A DNA stretch of 64,000 nucleotides from Calothrix sp. HK-06 (lineage in GTDB: Bacteria; Cyanobacteriota; Cyanobacteriia; Cyanobacteriales; Nostocaceae). The notes under the pieces are model-generated. The model worked only from the letters and a program-made list of their open reading frames with translations, had not been told where the DNA came from and did not search any database. The position numbers and the translations under genes are program-made. The DNA lies in contig NZ_MRCD01000018.1 in assembly GCF_001904745.1 (NCBI RefSeq), forward strand, positions 1-64,000, written 5' to 3'. Positions 53,605 to 61,951 of this stretch are shown piece after piece (position 1 is the stretch's first letter; the number at the start of each line of letters is the position of its first letter).

Positions 53605-53853
53605 ATGCCAGTAGATACTCAAGACCGCACATTAAAACTTGGCGCCCAAGGTGATGATGTTAAGCATTTGCAGCAAGACCTGAATCTTCTAAAATATGGA
53701 CCACTAACAGTTGATGGTGACTTTGGCACAAAAACAGAAACTGCGGTTAAACATTTTCAAAGCAGTAACAAGTTAACTGTAGATGGAATTGTTGGGCCAC
53801 AAACTTGGCAAGTTTTACATGAACAAGCAGCAAGTGCCAGAAGAGCCAGTTAG
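53605..53853 (+). CDS. Peptidoglycan-binding-domain small protein, copy 1
   Basis: This 82-aa protein is almost one PG_binding_1 domain: LGAQGDDVKHLQQDLNLL, VDGDFGTKTETAVKHFQ, VDGIVGPQTWQVL and a basic tail SARRAS. No signal peptide is seen, so wall binding would need another export route; an intracellular role is possible. It is preceded by the conserved leader and an AAAGGAAAAAG site. Confidence 0.85.
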   Translation: MPVDTQDRTLKLGAQGDDVKHLQQDLNLLKYGPLTVDGDFGTKTETAVKHFQSSNKLTVDGIVGPQTWQVLHEQAASARRAS

Positions 53854-54065
53854 TTGCACTCTGTGCTTTAATCTTAGCCGAAAAAGCTTATTCAATAGTA
53901 ACTCTCGCTCTCGACCTAACTGATACCCATTTTTAACCCATTGCCGAAAAGTGTAATGGGTAATGGACAAAAACCACAATTGCCTTTGTCTGCAATTATC
54001 AATGATTTCCCTCTAGACCTGTCCGATACTGTAATCATCAAACACAAACAAAAAAGGAGAAAGTT

Positions 54066-54314
54066 ATGCCAGTAGATACTCAAGAACGTACATTAAAACT
54101 TGGCGATATTGGAGATGATGTTCAGCATTTGCAACAAGACCTGAATCTTCTCAAATATGGACCATTGACAGTTGATGGTGACTTTGGCGCAAAAACAGAA
54201 ACTGCGGTTAAACATTTTCAAAGCAATAACAAGTTGACTGTAGATGGAATTGTTGGACCACAAACTTGGCAAGTTTTACATGAACAAGCAGCAAGTGCCA
54301 GAAGAGCCAGTTAG
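54066..54314 (+). CDS. Peptidoglycan-binding-domain small protein, copy 2
   Basis: It differs from copy 1 at only a few residues (LGDIGDDVQHL at the start, GAKTET in the middle); the end is identical. It carries its own leader and an AAAGGAGAAAG site, so each copy is probably transcribed on its own. The lost GGCGCC (LGAQ to LGDI) is one of the few DNA differences. Confidence 0.85.
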   Translation: MPVDTQERTLKLGDIGDDVQHLQQDLNLLKYGPLTVDGDFGAKTETAVKHFQSNNKLTVDGIVGPQTWQVLHEQAASARRAS

Positions 54315-54526
54315 TTGCACTCTGTGCTTTAATCTTAGCCCAAAAAGCTTATTCAATAGTAACTCTCGCTCTCGACCTAACTGATATTCATTTTTAACCC
54401 ATTGCAGAAAAGTGTAATGGGTAATGGACAAAAACCACAACTGCCTTTGTCTGCAATTATCAGTGATTTCCCTTTCATAATCAACCATACTGTAATCATT
54501 AAACACAAACAAAAAAGGAGAAAATT

Positions 54527-54775
54527 ATGCCAGTAGATATTATTGACCGTACATTAAAACTTGGCGCCCAAGGTGATGATGTTCAGCATTTGCAGCGAGA
54601 CCTGAATCTTCTAAAATATGGACCATTGACAGTTGATGGTGACTTTGGCACAAAAACAGAAACTGCGGTTAAACATTTTCAAAGCAATAACAAGTTAACT
54701 GTAGATGGAATTGTTGGACCACAGACTTGGCAAGCTTTACATGAACAAGCTGCAAGTGCCAGAAGAGCCAGTTAA
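54527..54775 (+). CDS. Peptidoglycan-binding-domain small protein, copy 3
   Basis: It starts MPVDIIDRTLKLGAQGDD, with the same domain and tail as the other copies. The leader is slightly diverged (TTGCAGAAAAG, AACCATACTG in place of TCCGATACTG), so its expression may differ. Confidence 0.85.
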   Translation: MPVDIIDRTLKLGAQGDDVQHLQRDLNLLKYGPLTVDGDFGTKTETAVKHFQSNNKLTVDGIVGPQTWQALHEQAASARRAS

Positions 54776-54798
54776 TTTCTAGGGGGCTTTAATCTTAG

Positions 54799-54966
54799 AG
54801 TATGTTTTCTAAGCATCAATATTAACCAAAAACCTAACCCCTAACCCTTTCTTTACAAGGGAAGGGCAACGAGAAGATAGGGGTTTTTAAAGCCTCTCCC
54901 CGATGCGGGGAGAGGTTTGGAGAGGGGTTTTATGTATATTTTTAGACTTTTCAAACAACCTATAAG
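54799..54966. repeat. 168-bp repeat insertion in the tail of unit 3
   Basis: Units 1 and 2 read CTTTAATCTTAGCC directly into AAAAAGCTTATTCAATAG. In unit 3 the same sequence is split after CTTAG and resumes at 54967 with CCCAAAAAGC. The inserted part carries hairpins of the GC-rich dispersed family (54831-54930). Confidence 0.75.
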
Positions 54967-55084
54967 CCCAAAAAGCTTATTCAATAGTAAGGTGGGCGCC
55001 GTTCCACCCTACTAAATTAGCATCTATTGAGTTTTATACAGAACTAGTCGGATTTCTTATATTTCGTACAATTAAATCAAGATT

Positions 55085-56827
55085 ATGAAAAGACGTACAT
55101 TTCTATCAGCAACTGGTTTAACAGGCGCCGCACTAATTGGGTCTCAACTCCTGGTTAAATCGCAAGCATCAGCAGTTACACAAACATCTGCATATAAAAA
55201 GCCTAATATCCTTGTAATTGTTGTAGACCAGCTACGCGCTCCAAAATGGTTTCCAGCACAAGGGACTCTCGACAGTTTTCTACCCGCAATGGCTAAATTA
55301 CGAAAAAGTTCTGTTAGCTTTACGCGCTACTATACAGCAGCAACAGCCTGCACTGCGGCTCGCGGTACATTGGTAACTGGCTTATACTCCCACCAAACCT
55401 ATGTGATGGATACACATTTGAACGATGGTAATGGTAAAGGTAGAAATAATATACTAATTAAGGCGCCGGCGCCAAGCCTTAACCCTGGTTTTCCGACTTG
55501 GGGAAAACTGTTGCGAGACAACTTTGGTTACAGTACATGGTGGTTCGGTAAATGGCATTTATCCACCACAAACTCCCTTGAACCCTATGGATTTAGTGGA
55601 GGAACTTATCCTTCTCCCAATGGTAATCCCGGCGAAGGTTTAGCTGTAGACTCCTACATTGTCAACGGCGGTACACCTCCTCAAGGTATTGAAGCCACCG
55701 AACAGTTTGCCCAGTGGCTCAATTCCAACGATGCTAAAAATACTCCTTGGTGTACAACCATCAGCTTAATAAACCCCCATGACATTTCTTGGTATCCCCG
55801 TGGTACAAAGCAGATACCAGAAGAAAACAACCCGCCAAGTATTTTCAAAGATAAAATTCCCAACTTTGAAAACCCCATCGAGTTAAGGAAAAAGCCCCAG
55901 TTACAAGAAGCATTTCGCCGAGCAACAAACATCGGAGCTGGCTTCGTACCTCCTTCCTTCGGGGAACCCTGGCTCAAAATGTTGGATTCATACCTACTAT
56001 TCCAACAATTTGTGGACGCTCAAATTGGCAAAGCACTTGATATTTTAGAAAATTCCCCCTATGCCGAGAATACCATCATCGTGTTTACCTCAGACCACGG
56101 CGAGTATGGCGGTTCTCACGGGTTGCGCGGTAAAGGTGCTGCTGTTTATGAAGAATCAATAAATGTTCCTCTTTATATTAAAGACCCAACAAAACAGTGG
56201 GTTTCCACCCCAGGAACAGAACGGACACAACTTTGTTCTAGTGTAGATATTGTCCCCTTGTTGCTTACCTTGGCAAGTGGAGATAATCAATGGCGCCGAC
56301 AATCAGCATTCAAGCATTTAAGTACACGCTTGGATATTGCCCAAATCCTGCGCCAACCCGTAGCATCAGGGCGCCCCTATATTCTTCACACTACAGATGA
56401 ACTACTATTAGAGTTGGTAAGCGAACTGCTAGTTTTAGGCAATACCCCAAATCATGTGATTGGATATCGCACAGATAAAGCCAAACTAGGAGCTTATAAC
56501 TTCTGGCGTTCTGGCACGATAGATATTGAAACCAAAGGTATGGAAGCAGAACTTTACAACTATAGTACAGTTAGAGGGCAGCGGGAATTAGATAACGTCA
56601 GCAACAGTCAACCCCAATTGTACAAACAACTTGTTAACAATCTGTTTAATGACGCTATTCCCAATGAGTTGCGTAAACCTCTAACTTCACCAGAACTGCA
56701 AGCCGTACAACAGCAAGCATTAAAAGATTATTTAACCTTCGCTTCTCAAACAACTAAATCAAAAAGCAAGCTGGATAAAACAGATGAACATCTCGAAGCT
56801 TTAAATACTGCAATTGCTAATTTGTAG
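55085..56827 (+). CDS. Tat-exported sulfatase family protein
   Basis: This 580-aa enzyme is predicted to hydrolyse sulfate esters outside the cytoplasm. The Tat-type signal is MKRRTFLSATGLTGAALIG (twin Arg). The metal site is VVDQLRAPKW; the maturation motif is ACTAARGTLVTG, that is Cys-Thr-Ala-Ala-Arg, with Ala in place of the common Pro of C-x-P-x-R. TSDHGEYGGSHG supplies the second metal Asp and His. Sulfatases of this group include arylsulfatase- and choline-sulfatase-like enzymes; the substrate is not predictable. It is monocistronic, with a terminator 90 bp downstream. Confidence 0.85.
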   Translation: MKRRTFLSATGLTGAALIGSQLLVKSQASAVTQTSAYKKPNILVIVVDQLRAPKWFPAQGTLDSFLPAMAKLRKSSVSFTRYYTAATACTAARGTLVTGLYSHQTYVMDTHLNDGNGKGRNNILIKAPAPSLNPGFPTWGKLLRDNFGYSTWWFGKWHLSTTNSLEPYGFSGGTYPSPNGNPGEGLAVDSYIVNGGTPPQGIEATEQFAQWLNSNDAKNTPWCTTISLINPHDISWYPRGTKQIPEENNPPSIFKDKIPNFENPIELRKKPQLQEAFRRATNIGAGFVPPSFGEPWLKMLDSYLLFQQFVDAQIGKALDILENSPYAENTIIVFTSDHGEYGGSHGLRGKGAAVYEESINVPLYIKDPTKQWVSTPGTERTQLCSSVDIVPLLLTLASGDNQWRRQSAFKHLSTRLDIAQILRQPVASGRPYILHTTDELLLELVSELLVLGNTPNHVIGYRTDKAKLGAYNFWRSGTIDIETKGMEAELYNYSTVRGQRELDNVSNSQPQLYKQLVNNLFNDAIPNELRKPLTSPELQAVQQQALKDYLTFASQTTKSKSKLDKTDEHLEALNTAIANL

Positions 56828-57252
56828 CTTCACGCTTCTTTGTCAGAACCTGCAGTGGAATCACCCCTACTCCTTTATTTATTGCAATTAGTTGATGCAG
56901 GATAAGCGGATGGCGCCCAATCTCTACTAAAGAGGCTGGGCTTTTTATTTATATAGCCTAATGCCTTACGTACATTAATCAGTTGTGGGTTGTAAGGAAA
57001 AGCGCAATTCGTCTACTGTAACCGTCACTGCAAATATTACACCACGATTTCTTCAAAATTATCGGCTTATTTCTTTCTTTAGAGCTATTGACAAATTTTA
57101 CACAATTTTAATTTGTTACCAATGCACCGACCCCAACTTTGTGATAAGTAGCTCTTATTAACGCCATCAGCCCTATGTTGTCAAGTGCTATTGACTTTTT
57201 GTAACAATATTGTTATATTTGTTTACATAAAGAAACAAATGGAAAAAAGATT
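56828..57252. other. Region between sulfatase and psb34
   Basis: It holds the terminator at 56915-56950 and an AT-rich promoter region for psb34 (for example 57185-57245). Otherwise nothing was seen. Confidence 0.4.
56915..56950 (+). terminator. Terminator of the sulfatase gene, GGCGCC-headed family
   Basis: GCCCAATCTCT pairs with AGAGGCTGGGC over a short loop, followed by TTTTTA. Same design as at 20744 and 48687. Confidence 0.8.
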
Positions 57253-57426
57253 ATGTATACGACAGTTAACGAAGACGGCGTTTTGAATAACTACGCAACC
57301 GAGCCTAAGATGTATATGGCCGAATACCCTGCAATTTGGGAGCAGCGTCGATATGTGATTCAAGCTGCGTTAGCTACATTAGGAATCACTACTTTGGTTT
57401 TAATTGCATTTTCAGTAAGTCTGTAA
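57253..57426 (+). CDS. psb34: Psb34-like photosystem II assembly small protein
   Basis: This 57-aa protein reads MYTTVNEDGVLNNYATEP, then AEYPAIWEQRRYVIQAA and one transmembrane helix ending in VSL. This pattern (M-Y-T-T start, N-N-Y-A, A-E-Y-P, single C-terminal helix) matches the cyanobacterial Psb34 family (Synechocystis Ssl1498 type), a single-helix thylakoid protein bound to CP47-containing assembly intermediates of photosystem II. It stands alone with an AT-rich upstream region. Confidence 0.8.
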   Translation: MYTTVNEDGVLNNYATEPKMYMAEYPAIWEQRRYVIQAALATLGITTLVLIAFSVSL

Positions 57427-57863
57427 AAATTTAATTTGGGTATCTCCTATCTAAATATGGACATCTCTCTAGTACCTCGGTAATTAAAACCGGGGTTTTC
57501 GCTGTTATAGTCGGTGGTTGATATTAACAATTGCAATGGCTGCATAATGATTGGTGACAGAAGCCGTACTTATTCATCTACCTATAGGTATACTCCCCGG
57601 ACATCATAGCAGTGACTTCAGTCACCAATAAATGCATGACTTAGGTTATTTAAGGATAATTACTTTCTTCCCACACATATTTCTACTGAGTTTTCTAAAC
57701 TAAATATAAGAGTTGTTCAGCGATACTACTGAAGAGAAAAAATAACTTATACATAATTTTGGCTGCAAGCATTTTCTTTGTGTCAGCCAAAAAGGTATAA
57801 ATTATAAATCCTTGAGTAAGGCTGTATATAACTCAATGAAAAGAAACTACAGGAGATTTGAAA
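57427..57863. other. Intergenic region downstream of psb34
   Basis: AAACCGGGGTTTT near 57488-57500 may be the psb34 terminator. The rest is AT-rich with no gene seen. Confidence 0.35.
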
Positions 57864-58094
57864 ATGATGAAACGTATTTTCGCAGGAGCCTTATTAGCTC
57901 TACCACTCTCTATTGCATCTATTCAAACCCCAGCATCGGCTGCACAAGTTATTATCAGACCTGATCGCAATAGAGTTATTGTTAGTAGACCTGTTGTTAC
58001 CCGTAAAGTCGTTCGCCAGAGATGGGTTCCAGCACACTGGGAAAGAACACCCCGTGGACGCCGTTGGGTTCCTGGTCACTACGTAAGATATTAA
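57864..58094 (+). CDS. Secreted basic protein with a WVPGHY motif
   Basis: This 76-aa protein has a signal peptide MMKRIFAGALLALPLSIASI with cleavage near ASA-AQ. The mature part is very basic (many Arg) and ends RWVPAHWERTPRGRRWVPGH followed by YVRY, a doubled W-V-P-x-H motif found in small exported bacterial proteins. It has an AGGAG site. A related but broken gene lies at 60079-60345. Confidence 0.65.
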   Translation: MMKRIFAGALLALPLSIASIQTPASAAQVIIRPDRNRVIVSRPVVTRKVVRQRWVPAHWERTPRGRRWVPGHYVRY

Positions 58095-58288
58095 TCAATC
58101 AGTTGTACTCTGCACTATTACTCAGAGTGCATAACTTGGTTGCAGATATATCTTCCGGGTGCAACTACCTTTATTTGTTAATTCCAAACTACCATTCGTG
58201 AACGATTCCCACCAAGAACCAAATCTTTAAAGGCGCCCAGAACACTTTGTATCAAGGGAAATGAAAAAAATTTATCTATATTCATCTA

Positions 58289-58987
58289 TTAAGCTGCTGG
58301 TTTTAGATTTTTTCTTTTCAACCATGCAGCAGCAAACGGAGTAATCCCAAATAAACCAATTAATAATCCAGGTTCAGGAACCGATTTTGGTGGTTGAGGA
58401 CTTGGTATAGCATTAAAGTAACTATCACTAGCACCATTTGTAAGACTACCCACATGGATACCAACCATTAATGTACGAGCGTTTAGGGCTGCAATAACAT
58501 CATTGAAGTTAGCATTGAAAGTGATACCTAAAGACTCTCCACCTTGTACTGCATTATCATTACCACCCTGACCACCGATTGTATTTGCACCAAATTCACC
58601 CTTGTCATTCCATCCAGAAATGTTGTTACTTTGCGACAAGTTTTTAGTACTTTTTTCAAAATTAACTGTGCCGACATTACCTACATTTAATACCATGTTA
58701 GAGGCAGACAACAAACCACTCTTTGTTGGGTCAACACTAAAAGCAACCTGTTTCAAAGATTGGCCAGCTTGACTACCCGAAGCTTGATTTGAAAATTTGA
58801 ATAAAACTGTATCGTTTCCGTTGTCAGTTACATCAACTGAGAAATTATTAACAAAAGTATCGCCATCAGTATCACCACCTGTGATGTTCTGGAAACTAAA
58901 ACTAAGAGCAGAAGCTGGTGCAGAAGTGGCAATTACAGTAGTTCCGATTCCAGTGATAATGAGAGAAGCAATTGCTATAGCCTTCAT
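58289..58987 (-). CDS. PEP-CTERM exported protein
   Basis: This 232-aa protein has an N-terminal signal peptide (cleavage near ASA-LSF) and a C-terminal PEP-CTERM sorting signal: VPEPGLLIGLFGITPFAAAW followed by a basic LKRKNLK tail. Such proteins are handled by an exosortase in the membrane and reach the surface or the matrix. The middle (FNNVFS-type beta repeats, GGQGGNDNAVQGGE) is compatible with an extracellular beta protein. Confidence 0.8.
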   Translation of the reverse strand: MKAIAIASLIITGIGTTVIATSAPASALSFSFQNITGGDTDGDTFVNNFSVDVTDNGNDTVLFKFSNQASGSQAGQSLKQVAFSVDPTKSGLLSASNMVLNVGNVGTVNFEKSTKNLSQSNNISGWNDKGEFGANTIGGQGGNDNAVQGGESLGITFNANFNDVIAALNARTLMVGIHVGSLTNGASDSYFNAIPSPQPPKSVPEPGLLIGLFGITPFAAAWLKRKNLKPAA

Positions 58988-59355
58988 ATTAAATCTACGT
59001 TCCTTATTGTTCGTTTTTCCTATGAATCTAAGTTAATCCTCTTCTGTAAAAATGGGTAGATGTTTTCACGGAATTAATCAAAACTTTATTAGGTATACTG
59101 ATTGTGTAAAGTAGAAATAATCCTAAATATATGCGCTCGAATTGGTAAGTAATTTCACTAATTAAAATTAAAGAATTTTTCTAATTTAAAAATAACTTTA
59201 TATATTTTTTTAAAAATCGCATTTCTTTAAGTGATTTTACAGAGATTTAATTATGTATCGGCGTTGCTGATTTGAATGTACGTCTTCTTACCGTGTAACG
59301 CGCGCGCGCCGAGCGCTTTTTTGTGACGCTCGGCAGTCAGGAGGAAGGAGCGCGG
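58988..59355. other. Intergenic region with duplicated flank and CG repeat
   Basis: From about 59260 this is the 3' flank of the duplicated gene. GCCGAGCGC pairs with GCGCTCGGC-like arm (59309-59336). A CG tract here reads CGCGCGCGCGCC, while copy 2 reads CGCGCGCC. Confidence 0.5.
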
Positions 59356-59733
59356 CTAATAATATGCTTTACAGCTATTATTATCTCCTGACAATTGATA
59401 CTGAGTGCTAATACTTGCTCCAGGTTTTAGAGGTTGACTAAGAACTATTTGTCCTTTTGTGCTAGTAGGATTACCAGCCCAATAAGCTTGCCAACGTAAT
59501 GTTGTTCCTGCTGGAATATCTTTTTGAGTACTGTTGGTAATAAAAGGAACTTGTGTAAATTCTTTTACAAATGTCGCTACACAATTTAGCTGAACTTGGC
59601 GAGTTACGGTCAATTCCCTTGATGTAGAAATAGAATTTGCGTATGCAGGAAATAAAGCACTTATTGCTGTAATTGCCAATGAGGCGCCGGAAATAGCCAA
59701 AGCTTTAGAACGTTTTAACATAGTATAATCCAT
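59356..59733 (-). CDS. Secreted 125-aa protein, copy 1 of a duplicated gene
   Basis: This protein has a signal peptide (about residues 1-33, cleavage near AYA-NS) and a mature part with two Cys (LNCVA and SCKAYY) likely forming a disulphide, with beta-rich sequence such as TTLRWQAYWAGNPTSTKGQI. It is about 93 % identical to the protein at 63263-63640. Unknown family. The whole gene with flanks is duplicated. Confidence 0.7.
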   Translation of the reverse strand: MDYTMLKRSKALAISGASLAITAISALFPAYANSISTSRELTVTRQVQLNCVATFVKEFTQVPFITNSTQKDIPAGTTLRWQAYWAGNPTSTKGQIVLSQPLKPGASISTQYQLSGDNNSCKAYY

Positions 59734-60078
59734 CCAAATTATAATTGTTTATTCCCATATTTCTGACTTTTACGCTTCCTAACCTTATAATGTTTACCAA
59801 AACAAAACGATTCAAAACTTTGGTACTTTGTGAAACGTATTGCATAAGCGCTTTATAAAGTTGTTAAGAGAAGAAAACTTTTAAATTTGGGCTTCTGTTT
59901 ACTACTACTTGGACTGATTGTGTTTTATGCACCCTCGACAACTCTCAAGTTCAAAATTTTCTAAATCGTTCCCTTCGAGGTATTGTGCTGTTCAAACGAC
60001 CTTGGTGATGAAGCGCTTTTGAGGCAAGTTTAAAACAGGCGCAGCTTGCTTTTAAGAGTGGTCAAAGGAAGTTTATTT
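59734..60078. other. Upstream part of the duplicated segment
   Basis: Homologous to 63641-63955 almost to the end of the window. It should hold the promoter of the 125-aa gene. No other gene seen. Confidence 0.4.
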
Positions 60079-60345
60079 ATGAAAAAGATAATAGCTACGC
60101 TACTTGCTCTCCCGTTGAATTTAGCTTCTATACCTACATAAGAATCAGTATTGGAGATTCACTTAAACGATGATAGTTTTGATAGACCCGTACAACAAGA
60201 GTTAATAGTTGCTCAACGATATTATCGCCGTCCTCGTGTAAGGCAACGTATTATAATAAGTCCTAGACGTTATCGCACAAGACCTGTTTATCGCCGTGTA
60301 AGACGTTATAACCGTTATAGAAATCAAAGAGTTTATGTGCGTTGA
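60079..60345 (+). pseudogene. Exported Arg/Tyr-rich protein interrupted by a stop
   Basis: The ATG at 60079 starts a signal peptide (MKKIIATLLALPLNLASIPT), then TAA at 60139-60141. The same frame stays open afterwards to 60345 with ESVLEIHLNDDSFDRP and a basic, Tyr/Arg-rich tail (RRPRVRQRIIISPRRYR). Without the stop this would be an 88-aa exported basic protein like that at 57864. Confidence 0.55.
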
Positions 60346-60481
60346 TTAGAGCAAAAGGTTTAAATTATTGGGATTGTAATTGCCTTTGCGAGTGGTGGAT
60401 TGCAATTGTTCCAGTTACTTTATTCGCTTTTGGAGTTGCGATACTAGCCGTTGTAAAGTGGGACAGATTAACCAACACATT

Positions 60482-60949
60482 ATGATTAAAAAAGCTGAAA
60501 CTAAAGACAGAGAGGGTATTTTAGAAGTTATTCAGGCAGTCGGATTATTCACTGCTCCAGAAGTAGAATTTATGAGTGGACTAGTGGATTCCTTTCTCAA
60601 CGGTGAGCAGGAAGATAGCCATTATTGGGTCGTAGCAGAAAAAGATGGAGTGCAGGGCGTAGGTTACTATGGGCCGGAAAACTTTGCCCAAGAGGTTTAC
60701 AACCTTTATTTTATTGGCGTAAAACCCGATAAGCAGGGTCAGGGAGTTGGGGCAAGCTTAGTAAAGTTTATTGAAAATCACTTACACGAGTTGAAACAAA
60801 GAATCTTACTGGTAGAAACTTCCGGCTTACCTGAGTTTGAAAAAACCAGACAATTTTATCTCAAGCAGGGTTTTGTTCAAGAAGCGGTAGTCAGAGAATA
60901 CTATAAAGCAGGAGACGATAAAGTTATATTCTGGAAAAAACTTAATTAA
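60482..60949 (+). CDS. GNAT family N-acetyltransferase
   Basis: This 155-aa acetyl-CoA-dependent acyltransferase has VKPDKQGQGVGASLVKFIE (motif A, CoA binding, R/Q-x-x-G-x-G/A type) near residue 84 and the later KQGFVQEAVVREYY region. I chose the ATG at 60482 (MIKKAETKDREGI) because a frame beginning earlier lacks a family-like start. The substrate is unknown. It lies downstream of a broken secreted-protein gene with no obvious operon. Confidence 0.8.
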   Translation: MIKKAETKDREGILEVIQAVGLFTAPEVEFMSGLVDSFLNGEQEDSHYWVVAEKDGVQGVGYYGPENFAQEVYNLYFIGVKPDKQGQGVGASLVKFIENHLHELKQRILLVETSGLPEFEKTRQFYLKQGFVQEAVVREYYKAGDDKVIFWKKLN

Positions 60950-61017
60950 TGACCAAGCAAGTAGCCCTAGCCGTTCATATGTTCATATATAGTACATTAA
61001 CGTCGCAGGTGATTTTT

Positions 61018-61500
61018 TCAACTGCAAGTCACAAAGGTCTTGTAGTGTATAGTCCTTTCAGCCCCTTGGAAAATATTGTTTTGGTTTAACAGTGCTTCGC
61101 TTGTAGTTGGTTGTGATATTCGCACTGTCGTTACTGGCAGTTCTGGAATACCCTCACTCAAAATCAACTGTCGGTTGTTGTAGTTACCAAAATTGTCTGT
61201 TGGAGCATAACCACCTCGTCGCAAGGTAACAACTGGTTGAGAATCGGCACCAAAAACCCAGTCTATTGAGTTTGCTGTCACACCCGTAACTGGCAATGAC
61301 TGGTTGAGATAGGTCACGCCATTTACAGTTGAGTCTGGATTATCAACTAAAGAACCAAACCTTACTCCGGTAACATCTTGAGCTAAAGTTGCAGCAACAG
61401 CAGGAGTTGCTATATTGCCCGTTGCCATTAGAATGCTTACAGAGACAGCAGTGGCAATAGCTGAAGTTTGAGCATTTTTTTTATAAATGAATTTTATCAT
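61018..61500 (-). CDS. Secreted protein, possibly truncated at the C-terminus
   Basis: This 160-aa protein has a signal peptide (MIKFIYKKNAQTSAIATAVS..., cleavage near AVA-AT). The mature part is beta-rich (VTGVRFGSLVDNPDSTVNGV). The last 15 residues look like out-of-frame or foreign sequence, so a PEP-CTERM or similar tail may be missing. No function is known. Confidence 0.5.
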   Translation of the reverse strand: MIKFIYKKNAQTSAIATAVSVSILMATGNIATPAVAATLAQDVTGVRFGSLVDNPDSTVNGVTYLNQSLPVTGVTANSIDWVFGADSQPVVTLRRGGYAPTDNFGNYNNRQLILSEGIPELPVTTVRISQPTTSEALLNQNNIFQGAERTIHYKTFVTCS

Positions 61501-61951
61501 TGCTATATCGGTAATTACGCAATTGACATAATTTGTTATAACTTAAAACTTCAAAAAATACTAGTGTTTATACTTAAATTACTCATGCCACAATGCGCTT
61601 AACTACGTGACAGCAGTCATAGCAAGTCTGAATACTTACGGTTTTGGTTAATATTGATACTTTATGTTATACGACAAGAAAATAGTTTGAAATTCCTGCT
61701 TAATAAAGTAGTAAATTACACACCAAATCTCACCGATTGTAGCAAGGACTGTCTCAAGAAATACGTATTTCACAATACATTAACTGGGCAATTATTTTTA
61801 ACTTGTTCCCAATGATACGCAGCTAGAATTTAGCGTCACGCATTCTTCAGAAACCATTCCATCTCCTTCATCATTCTTAGAAACAGTCTTTTACAAACAG
61901 TTTCTAAGGCTCTCAAGTCGATTATAATTTTTCAATAAAGGAAACCAGCCT
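61501..61951. other. Intergenic region
   Basis: It is the divergent promoter region of the two neighbouring genes, AT-rich. CTAAGAAACAGTC... and TTTCTAAGGC (61875-61910) repeat in part. No gene seen. Confidence 0.3.

Larger units (their letters stand above)
53471..54798 (+). repeat. Tandem triplication with a 461-bp period
   Basis: Three copies of a unit that contains a leader, a Shine-Dalgarno, an 82-codon gene and a 3' tail follow each other; the gene starts are at 53605, 54066 and 54527, exactly 461 bp apart. DNA identity is high throughout, including non-coding parts. The tail of the third unit is interrupted by a 168-bp insertion. Confidence 0.9.
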
